From positions 1 through 64,000 of the forward strand of contig NZ_JAINZP010000006.1 in assembly GCF_020166435.1 (NCBI RefSeq): a stretch of 64,000 nucleotides of DNA. Direction: 5' to 3'. Positions 39,490-50,915 of this stretch are shown here, in pieces; the stretch's first letter is position 1, and each line of letters begins with the position of its first letter. The notes beneath the pieces are model-generated. The model was not told where the DNA came from. It did not search any database and saw only the letters and a list, made by a program, of their open reading frames with translations. The position numbers and the translations under genes are program-made. This stretch comes from Pectobacterium versatile (lineage in GTDB: Bacteria; Pseudomonadota; Gammaproteobacteria; Enterobacterales; Enterobacteriaceae).

Positions 39490-40587
39490 GTGAACTTACT
39501 CACTATGAGTACCGAATTACTATTTATTTTCTTGTTTTCTTTAGGCTTCCTTTTTTTTGCTCGCAGCATCGCGGGTAAAATAGGGCTTGTCGATCGTCCC
39601 AACTACCGTAAACGCCATCGGGGTCTTGTGCCTCTGGTTGGTGGTATTTCCGTGTATGCGGGTATCTGTTTTACCTACTTTATTACCGATCAATATATCC
39701 CCAATTTCCGTCTTTATCTGATGTGCGCGGGTGTGCTGGTGTTTATCGGCATGCTGGACGATCGTTTTGATATCAGCGTAAAAATTCGTGCCGTTGTGCA
39801 GGCGCTTGTCGCTGTGGTGATGATGGCTTTTGCTGGCTTGACGATACACAACCTGGGATACATTTTCGGCCCATGGCAAATGGGGCTGGGGCCGTTTGGC
39901 TATCTGGTCACGCTGTTTGCGGTTTGGGCGGCGATCAATGCGTTCAATATGGTCGACGGGATCGATGGATTGCTCGGCGGATTGTCCAGCGTCTCATTTG
40001 GGGCGATGGGTATTTTGCTGTACCTGAGCGGCCACACGAATCTGGCATTGTGGTGTTTCGCCATGATTGCGGCGACGTTGCCTTATATTCTGCTTAACCT
40101 CGGCATGTTTGGGTCACGCTACAAGGTCTTCATGGGCGATGCTGGTAGCACGATGATTGGCTTCACTGCTATCTGGCTCCTGATTCAAACGACACAAGGC
40201 CCACAGCATCCGATTAACCCGGTTACGGCACTGTGGATCATCGCTATCCCGCTGATCGATATGATTGCCATTATGTATCGGCGCTTGCGCAAAGGGATGA
40301 GCCCGTTCTCGCCTGACCGACAGCATATCCATCATTTAATGATGCGGGCTGGCTTTTCTTCCCGTCAGGCATTTGTGTTGATTACGCTTGCTGCCGCCTT
40401 GTTGGCAGCGGTCGGCGTGTTGGGAGAATATTTCTTTTTCATACCCGAATGGTTCATGTTGGCATTATTCTTGCTTGCATTTCTACTGTATGGCTACTGC
40501 CTGAAACGAGCATGGCGGGTCGCCCGTTTTATCAAGCGAATCAAACGCCGTATGCGGCATTCTGATGAGCAAAAGCAGTCATCCTGA
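39490..40587 (+). CDS. wecA: UDP-GlcNAc:undecaprenyl-phosphate GlcNAc-1-phosphate transferase
   Basis: 365 residues, about 11 membrane segments. Starts lipid I of enterobacterial common antigen (ECA) and of many O antigens by moving GlcNAc-1-P to undecaprenyl phosphate. Conserved Asp motifs GMLDDRFDISVKIR and NAFNMVDGIDGLLGG, MGDAGS, and the His-rich loop DRQHIHHLMMRAG. Starts with GTG, as in E. coli. First gene of the ECA cluster, 206 bases after rho. Confidence 0.95.
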   Translation: MNLLTMSTELLFIFLFSLGFLFFARSIAGKIGLVDRPNYRKRHRGLVPLVGGISVYAGICFTYFITDQYIPNFRLYLMCAGVLVFIGMLDDRFDISVKIRAVVQALVAVVMMAFAGLTIHNLGYIFGPWQMGLGPFGYLVTLFAVWAAINAFNMVDGIDGLLGGLSSVSFGAMGILLYLSGHTNLALWCFAMIAATLPYILLNLGMFGSRYKVFMGDAGSTMIGFTAIWLLIQTTQGPQHPINPVTALWIIAIPLIDMIAIMYRRLRKGMSPFSPDRQHIHHLMMRAGFSSRQAFVLITLAAALLAAVGVLGEYFFFIPEWFMLALFLLAFLLYGYCLKRAWRVARFIKRIKRRMRHSDEQKQSS

Positions 40588-40608
40588 CCAAATAATTTTG
40601 GGGAAGTA

Positions 40609-41667
40609 ATGAAATCAGAGAACTTGTCTACCGGGAATGCATTGATTGATAACGAATTGGATATCCGTGGTTTATTTCGCCTGTTGTGGCGTGGAAAGGT
40701 ATGGCCGATAGCGATCGGCCTGCTTTTTGCCATTGTGGCATTAGGCTATTCCTATCTTGTTAAACAGGAGTGGAGCGCGACAGCGATTACCGACAAGCCG
40801 ACGGTCAATATGCTGGGCGGGTATTATTCGCAGCAGCAATTCCTGCGTAACCTCGACGCCCGCTCTTTTTCCACGCCTCAGCCTGAGCAACCGTCTATTT
40901 CGGCTGATGCTTATGACGAATTCATCATGCAATTAGCGGCCTATGATACTCGCCGCGATTTCTGGTTACAGACTGACTATTATAAGCAGCGTCTGGAAGG
41001 TGATGGAAAAGCTGATGCGGCTCTGCTGGATGAACTGGTTAACAACATTCAGTTTACGCCGCGCGACAGCGGGAAAAAAACCAATGATTCTGTGAAGCTG
41101 GTGGCGGAAACCTCTGCGGATTCCAATACGTTGCTTCGTCAGTACGTGGTTTTTGCCAGCCAGCGTGCAGCCAGCCACCTGAATGAAGAGATCAAGGGGG
41201 CTTGGGCTGCCAGAACCATTTTCATGAAGTCGCAGATCAAGCGTCAGGAAGCAGTAGCAAAAGCGATTTACGATCGCGAAGTCCGCAGCCTTGAACTGGC
41301 GCTGAAAATCGCACAACAGCAAGGTATTAGCCGTAGCCAGACGGATACGCCAGCAGACGAAATCCCCGCATCAGAAATGTTCCTGCTTGGCAGGCCGATG
41401 CTTCAAGCCCGACTGGAAACGTTGCAGACCAGCGGCCCGCACTATGAACTGGATTACGATCAAAATCGCGCGATGTTGGCAACGCTGAACGTTGGCCCAA
41501 CGCTTGAGGGCAGTTTCCAGACATATCGTTATTTGCGTACGCCGGAAGAACCGGTGAAGCGCGACAGCCCGCGCCGGGCATTCCTGATGGTGATGTGGGG
41601 TGCGATTGGTGCGCTCGTCGGTGCGGGTGTTGCCTTGGCTCGCCGTCCGCGCCAACCAGCTTGCTGA
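40609..41667 (+). CDS. wzzE: ECA polysaccharide chain-length regulator
   Basis: 352 residues, polysaccharide co-polymerase type 1: N-terminal membrane segment (about 30-50, VWPIAIGLLFAIVALGYSYL), large periplasmic helical domain, C-terminal membrane segment (AFLMVMWGAIGALVGAGVAL). Sets modal length of ECA chains with WzyE. 21 bases after wecA. Confidence 0.94.
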   Translation: MKSENLSTGNALIDNELDIRGLFRLLWRGKVWPIAIGLLFAIVALGYSYLVKQEWSATAITDKPTVNMLGGYYSQQQFLRNLDARSFSTPQPEQPSISADAYDEFIMQLAAYDTRRDFWLQTDYYKQRLEGDGKADAALLDELVNNIQFTPRDSGKKTNDSVKLVAETSADSNTLLRQYVVFASQRAASHLNEEIKGAWAARTIFMKSQIKRQEAVAKAIYDREVRSLELALKIAQQQGISRSQTDTPADEIPASEMFLLGRPMLQARLETLQTSGPHYELDYDQNRAMLATLNVGPTLEGSFQTYRYLRTPEEPVKRDSPRRAFLMVMWGAIGALVGAGVALARRPRQPAC

Positions 41668-41722
41668 TTCGCGTCTGATGCTCAGCGAGCGTCTGCGTCT
41701 AACCTGATTAAAGAGATTCAAT

Positions 41723-42841
41723 GTGAAAGTATTGACTGTTTTCGGCACCCGGCCGGAAGCCATAAAAATGGCACCGCTGGTTCATGCCTTGGCTCAGGAT
41801 GGAGCCTTTGAATCGAGAATTTGCGTAACAGCCCAGCACCGAGAGATGCTGGATCAGGTGCTGCGTTTGTTCGATATTACGCCGGATTACGATCTGGATA
41901 TTATGCGACCGGGACAGGGACTCAGTGAGATATCCTGCCGGATTTTATCGGGACTTGAACCCGTTATGGCGGAGTTCAAACCAGATCTGGTGTTGGTACA
42001 CGGCGATACCACCACGACGTTGGCAACCAGCCTAGCGGCTTTTTATCAGCGTATCCCCGTCGGCCACGTAGAAGCGGGATTGCGTACTGGCAATCTCTAC
42101 TCGCCCTGGCCGGAAGAGGCTAACCGCAAATTGACCGGACATTTGGCGATGTACCATTTCGCCCCGACGGAAAATTCCCGCCAAAATTTACTGCGTGAGC
42201 ATCTGTCTGACCGGCATATTTTTGTGACGGGTAATACGGTGATTGATGCGCTGTTCTGGGTGCGCGATCGTATTCTCGGGGACGCCGCGTTACGCCGCAG
42301 CCTCGATGAAAAATATGCTTTTTTAGACGACAACAAGAAGCTGATTCTGGTTACTGGACACCGTCGCGAGAGTTTTGGCGGTGGCTTTGAGCGTATTTGC
42401 AGCGCGCTGGCCGATATCGCCCGTCGACACCCTGAAGTACAAATTGTGTATCCGGTCCATTTGAATCCTAACGTCAGTGAACCGGTGAATCGCATATTGA
42501 GCGGCATTGATAATGTGATGCTAATTGCGCCGCAGGACTATCTGCCTTTCGTGTATTTGATGAATCGTTCTTACATGATTTTGACTGACTCTGGCGGGAT
42601 TCAGGAAGAGGCTCCGTCGTTAGGCAAGCCCGTATTGGTGATGCGTGATACGACAGAACGGCCGGAGGCCATTGAAGCTGGTACGGTCAAGCTGGTAGGT
42701 ACGGAAGTAACCAGCATTGTCGATGCGGTATCTATGCTGTTGACGGATGAAGAGGCGTATCAGGCAATGAGTCGCGCTCATAACCCTTATGGTGATGGAC
42801 AAGCCTGTCAACGCATCGTTGATGCTTTAAAAAATCGCTAG
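41723..42841 (+). CDS. wecB: UDP-N-acetylglucosamine 2-epimerase
   Basis: 372 residues, non-hydrolysing epimerase making UDP-ManNAc for [52 protein letters not shown] and [20 protein letters not shown] are family signatures. GTG start at 41723 with GAG-type ribosome site; gives the E. coli N-terminus. Confidence 0.96.
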   Translation: MKVLTVFGTRPEAIKMAPLVHALAQDGAFESRICVTAQHREMLDQVLRLFDITPDYDLDIMRPGQGLSEISCRILSGLEPVMAEFKPDLVLVHGDTTTTLATSLAAFYQRIPVGHVEAGLRTGNLYSPWPEEANRKLTGHLAMYHFAPTENSRQNLLREHLSDRHIFVTGNTVIDALFWVRDRILGDAALRRSLDEKYAFLDDNKKLILVTGHRRESFGGGFERICSALADIARRHPEVQIVYPVHLNPNVSEPVNRILSGIDNVMLIAPQDYLPFVYLMNRSYMILTDSGGIQEEAPSLGKPVLVMRDTTERPEAIEAGTVKLVGTEVTSIVDAVSMLLTDEEAYQAMSRAHNPYGDGQACQRIVDALKNR

Positions 42842-42854
42842 GAGCGATTTTAAA

Positions 42855-42942
42855 CGTCGCTATGCGACGGCCCGAAGGGGGTCGGGCAAGGATAGCCCGA
42901 CATAAAAAATCGCTAAGTGCATTTTCGGGCTGCGACGGCCCG
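42855..42942 (+). repeat. Hairpin-rich spacer between wecB and wecC
   Basis: Within 125 bases: CGTCGCTATGCGACG (42855-42869), GCCCGAAGGGGGTCGGGC (42870-42887), and CGGGC-N7-GCCCG (42926-42942). The words GCGACGGCCCG and CCCGACATAAAAA each occur twice, so the spacer looks like a duplicated REP-like module. No coding frame. It separates two tightly linked ECA genes otherwise nearly abutting. Confidence 0.75.
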
Positions 42943-42966
42943 ACATAAAAATTATCAGGTGACACT

Positions 42967-44229
42967 ATGAGCTTTACTACCATTTCCGTAATCGGTTTGG
43001 GCTATATCGGTTTACCCACCGCCGCGGCGTTTGCGTCGCGCCAGAAAAAAGTCATCGGTATCGATGTGAACAAACTGGCGGTCGAAACCATTAATCGCGG
43101 CGAAATCCATATCGTCGAGCCCGATCTGGATTCGTTGGTCAAAGTGGCAGTGGAAAATGGTTACCTTCAGGCGATGACAAAGCCTGTGCCAGCCGATGCT
43201 TTCCTGATCGCCGTTCCTACCCCTTTCAAAGGCGATCACGAACCCGATCTGGCCTACGTTCAGGCGGCTGCGGCGTCCATCGCTCCTGTTCTGAAGAAGG
43301 GCGATCTGGTGATTCTGGAATCGACATCCCCCGTGGGGGCGACGGAGCAAATGGCCGAGTGGCTGGCCGACGCGCGTCCTGACTTGACGTTTCCGCAGCA
43401 GGTTGGGGAAACGGCGGATATCAATATTGCCTATTGTCCTGAACGCGTGCTGCCGGGACAGGTCGTGGTCGAGCTGATTAAAAACGATCGTGTCATTGGC
43501 GGCATGACCCCTGTGTGCTCTGCTCGTGCGAGCGAACTGTACAAAATCTTCCTCGAAGGTGAGTGTGTGGTTACTAACTCCCGCACCGCCGAAATGTGCA
43601 AGCTGACGGAAAACAGCTTCCGCGACGTCAATATTGCTTTCGCCAATGAACTCTCGCTGATTTGTGCCGAACAAAACATTAACGTATGGGAACTTATCCG
43701 ATTGGCAAACCGCCATCCTCGCGTCAATATCCTGCAACCCGGCCCTGGCGTCGGTGGACACTGCATCGCTGTCGATCCCTGGTTCATCGTGGCGCAGAAT
43801 CCGCAGCAGGCTCGGTTGATTCATACCGCCAGACTGGTGAACGATGGCAAACCGCTCTGGGTGGTGGATCGCGTAAAAGCGGCCGTGGCGGATTATCTGG
43901 CGCAAACGGATAAACGCGCGAGCGAGGTTACGGTGGCCTGCTTTGGGCTGGCGTTTAAGCCTGATATTGACGACCTGCGTGAAAGTCCCGCGGTAGGGAT
44001 TACGTCCATGATTGCACAGTGGAATACCGGCGTGACGTTAGCCGTCGAACCGAATGTCAAACACCTGCCGTCCGTGTTGGCCGGACAGGTAAAACTGGTC
44101 GATACCAGCAGTGCATTAAAAGAAGCCGATGTGCTGGTAATGCTGGTTGACCACCGTCAGTTTAAAGCGGTTAACCCAGAAGATGTGAAACAACAGTGGG
44201 TTATCGATACCAAAGGAGTATGGCGTTGA
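42967..44229 (+). CDS. wecC: UDP-N-acetyl-D-mannosamine dehydrogenase
   Basis: 420 residues, NAD-dependent four-electron oxidation of UDP-ManNAc to UDP-ManNAc[21 protein letters not shown] (Rossmann), [35 protein letters not shown] with catalytic Cys, and [16 protein letters not shown]. Ends overlapping the probable TTG start of rffG. Confidence 0.95.
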   Translation: MSFTTISVIGLGYIGLPTAAAFASRQKKVIGIDVNKLAVETINRGEIHIVEPDLDSLVKVAVENGYLQAMTKPVPADAFLIAVPTPFKGDHEPDLAYVQAAAASIAPVLKKGDLVILESTSPVGATEQMAEWLADARPDLTFPQQVGETADINIAYCPERVLPGQVVVELIKNDRVIGGMTPVCSARASELYKIFLEGECVVTNSRTAEMCKLTENSFRDVNIAFANELSLICAEQNINVWELIRLANRHPRVNILQPGPGVGGHCIAVDPWFIVAQNPQQARLIHTARLVNDGKPLWVVDRVKAAVADYLAQTDKRASEVTVACFGLAFKPDIDDLRESPAVGITSMIAQWNTGVTLAVEPNVKHLPSVLAGQVKLVDTSSALKEADVLVMLVDHRQFKAVNPEDVKQQWVIDTKGVWR

Positions 44230-45293
44230 AGCGTATTTTAATTACCGGTGGTGCTGGATTTATTGGTTCGGCGTTGGTCAGATACATTTTGACGGAAACG
44301 CAGGACAGCGTCGTCGTTGTCGATAAGCTGACCTATGCGGGCAACCTGTCTTCGCTGGCTCCTGTTGCTGATAGCGAACGTTTTGCGTTCGAGCAGGTGG
44401 ATATCTGCGATCGTGCTGAACTGGACCGTGTCTTTACGGCTTACCAGCCAGCGTTGGTGATGCATCTGGCGGCAGAAAGCCACGTCGATCGCTCTATCGA
44501 TGGCCCAGCAGCCTTTATCGAAACCAATATTGTCGGCACCTATACGATGTTAGAAGCGGCACGGCACTACTGGCAGAACCTGGCTGATGCGGACAAGAGT
44601 GCGTTCCGTTTTCACCATATCTCTACCGATGAAGTGTTTGGTGACCTGCACGGGACGGACGATCTGTTTACAGAAACCACACCTTATGCGCCAAGCAGCC
44701 CTTATTCCGCATCGAAAGCCTCCAGCGACCACCTGGTTCGCGCCTGGCTGCGCACCTACGGGTTCCCGACGGTTATCACCAACTGCTCGAATAACTACGG
44801 CCCTTACCATTTCCCAGAGAAGTTGATTCCGCTGGTGATCCTGAATGCGGTCGCGGGCAAACCGTTACCCGTTTATGGTGACGGCGCGCAAATCCGTGAC
44901 TGGCTGTTTGTCGAAGACCACGCTCGTGCATTGTACAAAGTAGTAACGGAAGGCGAAATCGGCGAGACGTACAACATCGGCGGTCATAACGAGCGTAAAA
45001 ACATTGAAGTCGTGCAGACCATTTGCGCGCTGCTCGAAGAGCTGGCGCCGAATAAGCCCGTTGGCGTAGCGCATTACCGCGATCTCATCACCTACGTGAA
45101 AGACCGTCCAGGTCACGATATGCGTTACGCGATCGATGCCGGGAAAATTGAACGTGAGCTGGGCTGGCGTCCAGAAGAAACGTTTGAGACGGGCATGAGA
45201 AAAACCGTCAGTTGGTATCTGAATAACGAAAAATGGTGGCGCAGCGTGCAAGATGGTTCTTATACCGGCGAGCGTTTAGGGCTGAGCGACTAA
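44226..45293 (+). CDS. rffG: dTDP-glucose 4,6-dehydratase (ECA pathway)
   Basis: 355 residues from a TTG start overlapping the wecC stop (TTGA); AGGAG lies 7 bases before the TTG but only 1 base before an alternative ATG at 44220. Short-chain dehydrogenase fold: [40 protein letters not shown], catalytic STDEVFGDL and [15 protein letters not shown]. Makes dTDP-4-keto-6-deoxyglucose on the way to dTDP-Fuc4NAc. The next gene is wecD; rffH, which lies between them in E. coli, is missing. Confidence 0.94.
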   Translation: MKRILITGGAGFIGSALVRYILTETQDSVVVVDKLTYAGNLSSLAPVADSERFAFEQVDICDRAELDRVFTAYQPALVMHLAAESHVDRSIDGPAAFIETNIVGTYTMLEAARHYWQNLADADKSAFRFHHISTDEVFGDLHGTDDLFTETTPYAPSSPYSASKASSDHLVRAWLRTYGFPTVITNCSNNYGPYHFPEKLIPLVILNAVAGKPLPVYGDGAQIRDWLFVEDHARALYKVVTEGEIGETYNIGGHNERKNIEVVQTICALLEELAPNKPVGVAHYRDLITYVKDRPGHDMRYAIDAGKIERELGWRPEETFETGMRKTVSWYLNNEKWWRSVQDGSYTGERLGLSD

Positions 45294-45335
45294 ACCCGTG
45301 CCTGAACCAGATGGCGGAAATGAAGGAGCGAAACG

Positions 45336-46067
45336 ATGACCCATCCGATATCAATAGGAAAGGGAGAGATTCGTGCCACGGTTGAACCGCTAGGCTGGGA
45401 GAGCGAATTCTTCCAGATTGACAGCGGTAAGCTGAATTTTTCGCCTTCTGCTCCGGCGTTGACGCCCGATGCACTGAACGCATTGACGCTGACGCAGGCC
45501 AAAATTGCGGCGGACAATCTGGTGCTGGTGGATGCGCTTGCCGATCTTGGTTTTCGATTGGTGGAAGGCGAGGTCGAACTCAGTCTGCCGCTGCAACGGG
45601 CGACTGTTGTGACACCGCTACCGTGCTGGCGTGAAGCTACGTTCGGCGATATCCCTGCACTGAGGGGCGCGGCGTCACGTGTTTTTGCACTGAGCCGTTT
45701 TCGTTCTCCGTGGTATCAGCCGGAGGATAGCGGACGTTTCTATGCGCAGTGGATTGAAAACGCCGTGCGCGGTACGTTCGACCACTGCTGTTTACTGGCG
45801 GAAGATGCCGCTGGCAATCCACAAGGATGGGTCACGCTACGCAGAATGGATGACACGGATGCACGTATCGGGCTACTGGGCGTTTGGCCGGGCGTTACGG
45901 TACGGGGCATCGGTTCACAGCTGATGGCGCTGGCGGAAATGTGGTGTCGACAACAAGGATTGGTACGTCTTCGGGTCGCGACACAGGTTAGCAACGTAGC
46001 GGCGCTTCGTCTTTATCTTCGCCGTGGTGCCATGATTGAGAGCACGGCGTATTGGTTATACAGGTGA
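45336..46067 (+). CDS. wecD: dTDP-4-amino-4,6-dideoxygalactose N-acetyltransferase
   Basis: 243 residues. C-terminal GNAT fold: IGLLGVWPGVTVRGIGSQLM (acetyl-CoA loop) and QVSNVAALRLYLRRGAMIES. Acetylates dTDP-Fuc4N to dTDP-Fuc4NAc. Also called rffC. Overlaps or abuts wecE by 5 bases of spacing. Confidence 0.93.
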   Translation: MTHPISIGKGEIRATVEPLGWESEFFQIDSGKLNFSPSAPALTPDALNALTLTQAKIAADNLVLVDALADLGFRLVEGEVELSLPLQRATVVTPLPCWREATFGDIPALRGAASRVFALSRFRSPWYQPEDSGRFYAQWIENAVRGTFDHCCLLAEDAAGNPQGWVTLRRMDDTDARIGLLGVWPGVTVRGIGSQLMALAEMWCRQQGLVRLRVATQVSNVAALRLYLRRGAMIESTAYWLYR

Positions 46068-46071
46068 TCAC

Positions 46072-47202
46072 ATGATTCCATTTAACGCGCCACCGATTGT
46101 CGGTACAGAACTGGATTATATGCAGGCTGCCATGAGCAGCGGCAAATTGTGCGGCGATGGTGGCTTTACCCGCCGTTGTCAGCAATGGCTGGAACATTAT
46201 TCCGGCAGCAAAAAAGTCCTGCTCACGCCTTCCTGCACCGCTTCGCTGGAAATGGCTGCGATATTGCTGGACGTTAAGCCCGGCGATGAAGTGATCATGC
46301 CGAGCTATACCTTCGTTTCTACCGCCAACGCCTTTGTGCTGCGCGGCGCGAAGATCGTGTTTGTCGATATCCGCCCAGATACCATGAACATTGACGAAAC
46401 GAAGATCGAAGCCGCAATTACGGAAAAGACGCGCATTATCGTGCCAGTTCACTACGCGGGCGTGGCCTGCGAGATGGACGCGATTATGGCACTGGCGAAG
46501 AAATACGATTTATATGTCGTGGAAGATGCCGCGCAGGGCGTGATGTCCAGCTACAAAGGCCGTGTTCTGGGCTCTATCGGTCATATCGGCTGCTTCAGCT
46601 TTCACGAAACCAAGAACTACACCTCGGGCGGTGAGGGCGGAGCCACGCTGATTAATGACGCAAGGTTGGTGGAACGCGCGGAAATCATCCGTGAAAAAGG
46701 CACCAACCGGAGCCAGTTTTTCCGCGGACAGGTGGACAAATACACCTGGCGGGATATCGGTTCAAGCTACCTGATGGCGGATATTCAGGCTGCCTATCTT
46801 TGGGGGCAGTTGGAAGCGGCGCGGCCGATCAACGAGCGTCGCCTGAAACTTTGGCAGAACTACTACGCGGCATTCAAATCGCTGGCCGATGCCGGGCGTA
46901 TTACTCTGCCGACCGTGCCTGCCAATGGGATTCACAACGCGCACATGTTTTATATCAAACTGCGCAATCAGGATGACCGCAGCGCGTTTATCAATTACAT
47001 GAAAGAAGCCGAAATCATGACGGTCTTTCATTATATCCCGCTACATAGCTGTCCGGCTGGCCTGAACTTCGGTCGTTTCTCCGGTGAGGACCGCTACACC
47101 ACGCAGGAAAGCGAACGGTTGGTGCGGTTACCCTTGTTCTACAACCTCTCGGACGTCAACCAGCGGACGGTCATCAATACCATTCTGAGCTTCTTCTCCT
47201 GA
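46072..47202 (+). CDS. wecE: dTDP-4-amino-4,6-dideoxygalactose transaminase
   Basis: 376 residues, DegT/DnrJ/EryC1 PLP aminotransferase: MIPFNAPPIVGTELDYMQAA, DEVIMPSYTFVSTANAFVLR, VVEDAAQG, and the PLP-lysine in FHETKNYTSGGEGGA. Makes dTDP-Fuc4N. The ATG at 46072 gives the E. coli start (an ATG at 46036 overlaps wecD). Also called rffA. Confidence 0.95.
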   Translation: MIPFNAPPIVGTELDYMQAAMSSGKLCGDGGFTRRCQQWLEHYSGSKKVLLTPSCTASLEMAAILLDVKPGDEVIMPSYTFVSTANAFVLRGAKIVFVDIRPDTMNIDETKIEAAITEKTRIIVPVHYAGVACEMDAIMALAKKYDLYVVEDAAQGVMSSYKGRVLGSIGHIGCFSFHETKNYTSGGEGGATLINDARLVERAEIIREKGTNRSQFFRGQVDKYTWRDIGSSYLMADIQAAYLWGQLEAARPINERRLKLWQNYYAAFKSLADAGRITLPTVPANGIHNAHMFYIKLRNQDDRSAFINYMKEAEIMTVFHYIPLHSCPAGLNFGRFSGEDRYTTQESERLVRLPLFYNLSDVNQRTVINTILSFFS

Positions 47203-47203
47203 T

Positions 47204-48454
47204 ATGTCGTTGGCGAAAGCATCGATATGGACGGCAGGCTCCACGCTGATAAAAATCGGCGCAGGGCTGGTTGTTGTCAAACTGCTGGCGGTCGCTTTTG
47301 GCCCCAGCGGCGTGGGGATGGCAGGAAATTTCCGCCAGCTTATTACGGTGTTGGGCGTGTTAGCCGGTGCCGGGATCTTCAACGGCGTCACTAAATACGT
47401 GGCGGAGTATCAGCAACAGCCGGAACGGCTGAGGCCGCTGCTCGGTACGTCTGTCACGCTGGTGCTGGGCTTCTCCACGCTGCTGGCGATTCTCTTTCTG
47501 GCGGCCGCAACGCCTATCGCTAATCTGCTATTTGGGCATGACGACTATCGCGATTTAGTGCGGGCGCTGGCGTTTATCCAAATGGGTATCGCCTACGCCA
47601 ACCTATGTCTGGCGATCCTCAAAGGCTATCGAGATGCGATAGGCAACGCGCTGGCCGTTATCGGTGGCAGCCTGATTGGGCTGGCGGCCTTTTGGCTCTG
47701 CCTGCAACTGGGTGGCTACGTTGGTGCGTTGGCAGGGCTGGCGCTGGTGCCTGCGCTGCTGGTGATTCCGGCAGGAATCATGCTATTGCGGCGCACACCG
47801 CTGGCGCTGACATCGCTAAAACCCGCGTGGGATCGTGCGATTGCCGGGCAGTTGGGCAAATTTACGCTGATGGCGTTGATGACGGCGGTAACGCTGCCCG
47901 TTGCGTACATCATGATGCGTAACCTGCTGGCGGCACATTACAGCTGGGATGAAGTGGGTATTTGGCAGGGCGTAAGCAGTATTTCCGATGCTTACCTGCA
48001 ATTCATTACCGCCTCCTTTACCGTGTATCTGTTGCCGACACTCTCGCGCCTGACGGATAAAGCCGCGTTGTCGCAGGAGATTGTTCGCTCGCTGAAATTT
48101 GTGCTGCCCGTCGTGGCAGGCGTCAGCTTTTGTGTGTGGCTGCTGCGAGATTTTGCCATCTGGCTGCTGTTCTCCAGCGAGTTCACGCCAATGAGAGATC
48201 TTTTTGTTTGGCAATTGGTAGGCGATGTAATGAAAGTGGGCGCTTACGTTTTTGGCTATCTGGTCATTGCGAAAGCGGCGTTGCGCTTTTATCTGCTCAC
48301 GGAAGTGAGCCAGTTTCTCCTGCTGACTGGGTTTTCCCACTGGCTGATTCCGCTTTATGGCGCACAAGGTGCGGCGCAGGCCTATATGGCAACCTACCTG
48401 GTCTATTTTTTGCTTTGTTGTTGCGTATTCATTATTTACCGTAGGCGAGCATGA
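47204..48454 (+). CDS. wzxE: ECA lipid III flippase
   Basis: 416 residues, about 12 membrane segments, MOP/Wzx family ([40 protein letters not shown]). Moves undecaprenyl-PP-trisaccharide to the periplasmic face. One base after wecE; its stop overlaps wecF (ATGA). Confidence 0.94.
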   Translation: MSLAKASIWTAGSTLIKIGAGLVVVKLLAVAFGPSGVGMAGNFRQLITVLGVLAGAGIFNGVTKYVAEYQQQPERLRPLLGTSVTLVLGFSTLLAILFLAAATPIANLLFGHDDYRDLVRALAFIQMGIAYANLCLAILKGYRDAIGNALAVIGGSLIGLAAFWLCLQLGGYVGALAGLALVPALLVIPAGIMLLRRTPLALTSLKPAWDRAIAGQLGKFTLMALMTAVTLPVAYIMMRNLLAAHYSWDEVGIWQGVSSISDAYLQFITASFTVYLLPTLSRLTDKAALSQEIVRSLKFVLPVVAGVSFCVWLLRDFAIWLLFSSEFTPMRDLFVWQLVGDVMKVGAYVFGYLVIAKAALRFYLLTEVSQFLLLTGFSHWLIPLYGAQGAAQAYMATYLVYFLLCCCVFIIYRRRA

Positions 48455-49536
48455 CGACACTGATTCATGTATTGGGATCTGACATCCCGCATCATAACCA
48501 GACCGTTTTACGTTTTTTTAACGACGTACTGGCGACGGAACTCCCCGAACAGCAGATTCGGCACTTCATCGTGGCGTCCCGCGACGGCATTTCATCGGCC
48601 GATTTCCCCGCGCTGCGTATCGAAACCTGCGTGGATAAGAAAACGCTGGCTGAGGCGGTTATCGCCAGAGCCAAAGCGAACCGCAAGATGCGTTTTTTCC
48701 TGCATGGGCAGTTTAACCCCACGCTGTGGCTGGCGTTGCTGAGTGGAAAAATCAAATCCGAGCAGGTTTACTGGCACGTTTGGGGAGCGGATTTGTATGA
48801 AGAGGCGAGTAGCCTGAAGTATCGCCTGTTTTATCTGCTGCGGCGTATGGCGCAAAAGCGTGTTGGGCACGTATTTGCCACGCGTGGCGATCTGGCGTGG
48901 TATCAGCAACGTTCACCTCGCGTGCCGACGTCGTTGCTGTACTTCCCAACGCGAATGAATCCAGCGCTAACGGGCATGCAGGTGGATAAACCACTGGCAG
49001 GGCCGATGACGATTCTGGTCGGCAATTCTGGCGATCGCACCAATCGCCATCAGGAAGCGCTGCGGGCAATTCACAAGCAGTTCGGGAAAAATGTGCGGGT
49101 GATTGTGCCGATGGGCTACCCCGCGAATAACGCATCCTACATCGCACAGGTGGAAAAGGACGGTTTGGCGCTGTTCGGTGTGAAAAATTTCCAACTGCTG
49201 AAAGACCAACTGGCGTTTGATGATTATCTCAATATGCTGCGCACCTGTGATTTGGGCTATTTTATTTTCGATCGCCAGCAGGGAATCGGGACGTTATGTC
49301 TGCTGATTCAGTTTGGCGTGCCGTTCGTGATCAGCCGGCAAAATCCGTTCTGGCAGGATCTGACGGAACAAGGGCTGCCCGTGTTGTTTTACGGTGATGA
49401 GCTGGATGAGGCGTTGGTGCGTGAAGCGCAGCGCCAACTGGCATCGGTCGATAAGCACCAGATTGCATTCTTCAATCCCAATTATCTGCAAGGCTGGCGA
49501 GATGCACTGGCATTGGCAGCGGGAGAACCGACATGA
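48451..49536 (+). CDS. wecF: TDP-Fuc4NAc:lipid II Fuc4NAc transferase
   Basis: 361 residues, glycosyltransferase family 56: [59 protein letters not shown] and [20 protein letters not shown]. Adds the third sugar of the ECA repeat at the cytoplasmic membrane face. Overlaps both wzxE and wzyE by 4 bases. Also called rffT. Confidence 0.94.
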   Translation: MTTLIHVLGSDIPHHNQTVLRFFNDVLATELPEQQIRHFIVASRDGISSADFPALRIETCVDKKTLAEAVIARAKANRKMRFFLHGQFNPTLWLALLSGKIKSEQVYWHVWGADLYEEASSLKYRLFYLLRRMAQKRVGHVFATRGDLAWYQQRSPRVPTSLLYFPTRMNPALTGMQVDKPLAGPMTILVGNSGDRTNRHQEALRAIHKQFGKNVRVIVPMGYPANNASYIAQVEKDGLALFGVKNFQLLKDQLAFDDYLNMLRTCDLGYFIFDRQQGIGTLCLLIQFGVPFVISRQNPFWQDLTEQGLPVLFYGDELDEALVREAQRQLASVDKHQIAFFNPNYLQGWRDALALAAGEPT

Positions 49537-50915
49537 CGCTGGGGCAATTTGGTGGGCTGTTTGTCGTCTACCTGATTTCAGTCATCTTTATCCTGAGCCT
49601 GACCTGGATGGAGTTTCGGCGGGTGCGTTTTAATTTTAACGTGCTGTTTTCTCTGCTCTATTTATTGACGTTCTATTTTGGTTTTCCATTTACCTGCGTG
49701 CTGGTTTTCCGGTTTGGCGTTGAAGTGGTTCCCGTGCAGTTTCTGCTTCAGGCGATGCTGTCTGCGACGGCGTTCTATGCGATCTATTACGTCAGCTATA
49801 AGACACGGCTACGCCAGAAAGCCTCCGCGCCGCGTGCGCCACTCCTGACGGTGAACCGGGTTGAAGCCAATCTGACCTGGCTGCTGCTGGCGTTGATTGC
49901 GGTAGCCACTGTCGGTATTTTCTTCCTCAACAACGGCTTCTTGTTGTTTAAGCTGCGTTCGTACAGCCAAATATTTTCCAGCGATGTGTCTGGCGTGGCG
50001 TTGAAACGCTTCTTCTACTTCTTCATTCCGGCGATGCTGGTAGTGTATTTCCTGCGCCAGACGCAGCGTGCGTGGCTACTGTTCCTCATCGGAACGGTCG
50101 CGTTCGGGATGCTGACGTATGTGATTGTCGGCGGAACGCGTGCGAATCTGATCATCGCCTTCGCCCTGTTTTTGTTTATTGGTATTGTGCGCGGCTGGAT
50201 TACGCTCTGGATGCTGGTTGCGGCTGGTGCATTCGGGATTGTCGGGATGTTCTGGCTGGCGCTGAAGCGCTATGGGCTGGACGTCAGCGGTGATTACGCA
50301 TTTTATACGTTCCTCTATTTAACCCGCGACACCTTCTCACCCTGGGAAAATCTGGCGCTGCTGTGGCAGAACTACGACAAAATTGAATTCCAGGGACTGG
50401 CACCGATTGCCCGTGATTTCTACGTCTTTATTCCCTCTTGGCTATGGCCAGATCGTCCGAATCTGGTGTTAAACAGTGCGAACTATTTCACCTGGGAAGT
50501 GTTGAATAACCACTCTGGGCTGGCTATATCTCCCACGCTGTTGGGCTCGCTGGTGGTGATGGGGGGCGTGCTGTTTATCCCGCTCGGCGCGATTGCAGTA
50601 GGGTTGGTTATCAAATGGTTCGACTGGGTGTACGAGTTAGGGAAGAACGACAGCAATCGCTATAAGGCCGCTATTTTGCAGGCGTTCTGCTTCGGGGCGG
50701 TGTTCAATATTATTGTGCTGACGCGTGAAGGCGTTGATTCTTTTGTTTCGCGTGTGGTGTTTTTCTGTCTGGTCTTCGGCCTGTGCTTGCTTGTTGCCAA
50801 GCTGCTCTACTGGCTGCTGGAAAGCGCGGGGCTAATCCGGCAACGCTTGATGCGTATGCGTGCCACGCCGACACCCAACACCGTACAGGATCCTGTGATA
50901 AAGGAGCAGGTATGA
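49533..50915 (+). CDS. wzyE: ECA polymerase
   Basis: 460 residues, polytopic membrane protein (about 11 segments) of the WzyE family; start [20 protein letters not shown], periplasmic loops with [11 protein letters not shown] and [20 protein letters not shown]. Polymerises ECA trisaccharide units with WzzE. Stop overlaps wecG (ATGA). Confidence 0.94.
   Translation: MTLGQFGGLFVVYLISVIFILSLTWMEFRRVRFNFNVLFSLLYLLTFYFGFPFTCVLVFRFGVEVVPVQFLLQAMLSATAFYAIYYVSYKTRLRQKASAPRAPLLTVNRVEANLTWLLLALIAVATVGIFFLNNGFLLFKLRSYSQIFSSDVSGVALKRFFYFFIPAMLVVYFLRQTQRAWLLFLIGTVAFGMLTYVIVGGTRANLIIAFALFLFIGIVRGWITLWMLVAAGAFGIVGMFWLALKRYGLDVSGDYAFYTFLYLTRDTFSPWENLALLWQNYDKIEFQGLAPIARDFYVFIPSWLWPDRPNLVLNSANYFTWEVLNNHSGLAISPTLLGSLVVMGGVLFIPLGAIAVGLVIKWFDWVYELGKNDSNRYKAAILQAFCFGAVFNIIVLTREGVDSFVSRVVFFCLVFGLCLLVAKLLYWLLESAGLIRQRLMRMRATPTPNTVQDPVIKEQV

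Noticed and set aside
42969-43905. Long open frame (297 codons) on the strand opposite wecC
   Set aside because: Mirror of wecC codon bias; no ribosome site, no recognisable domain.
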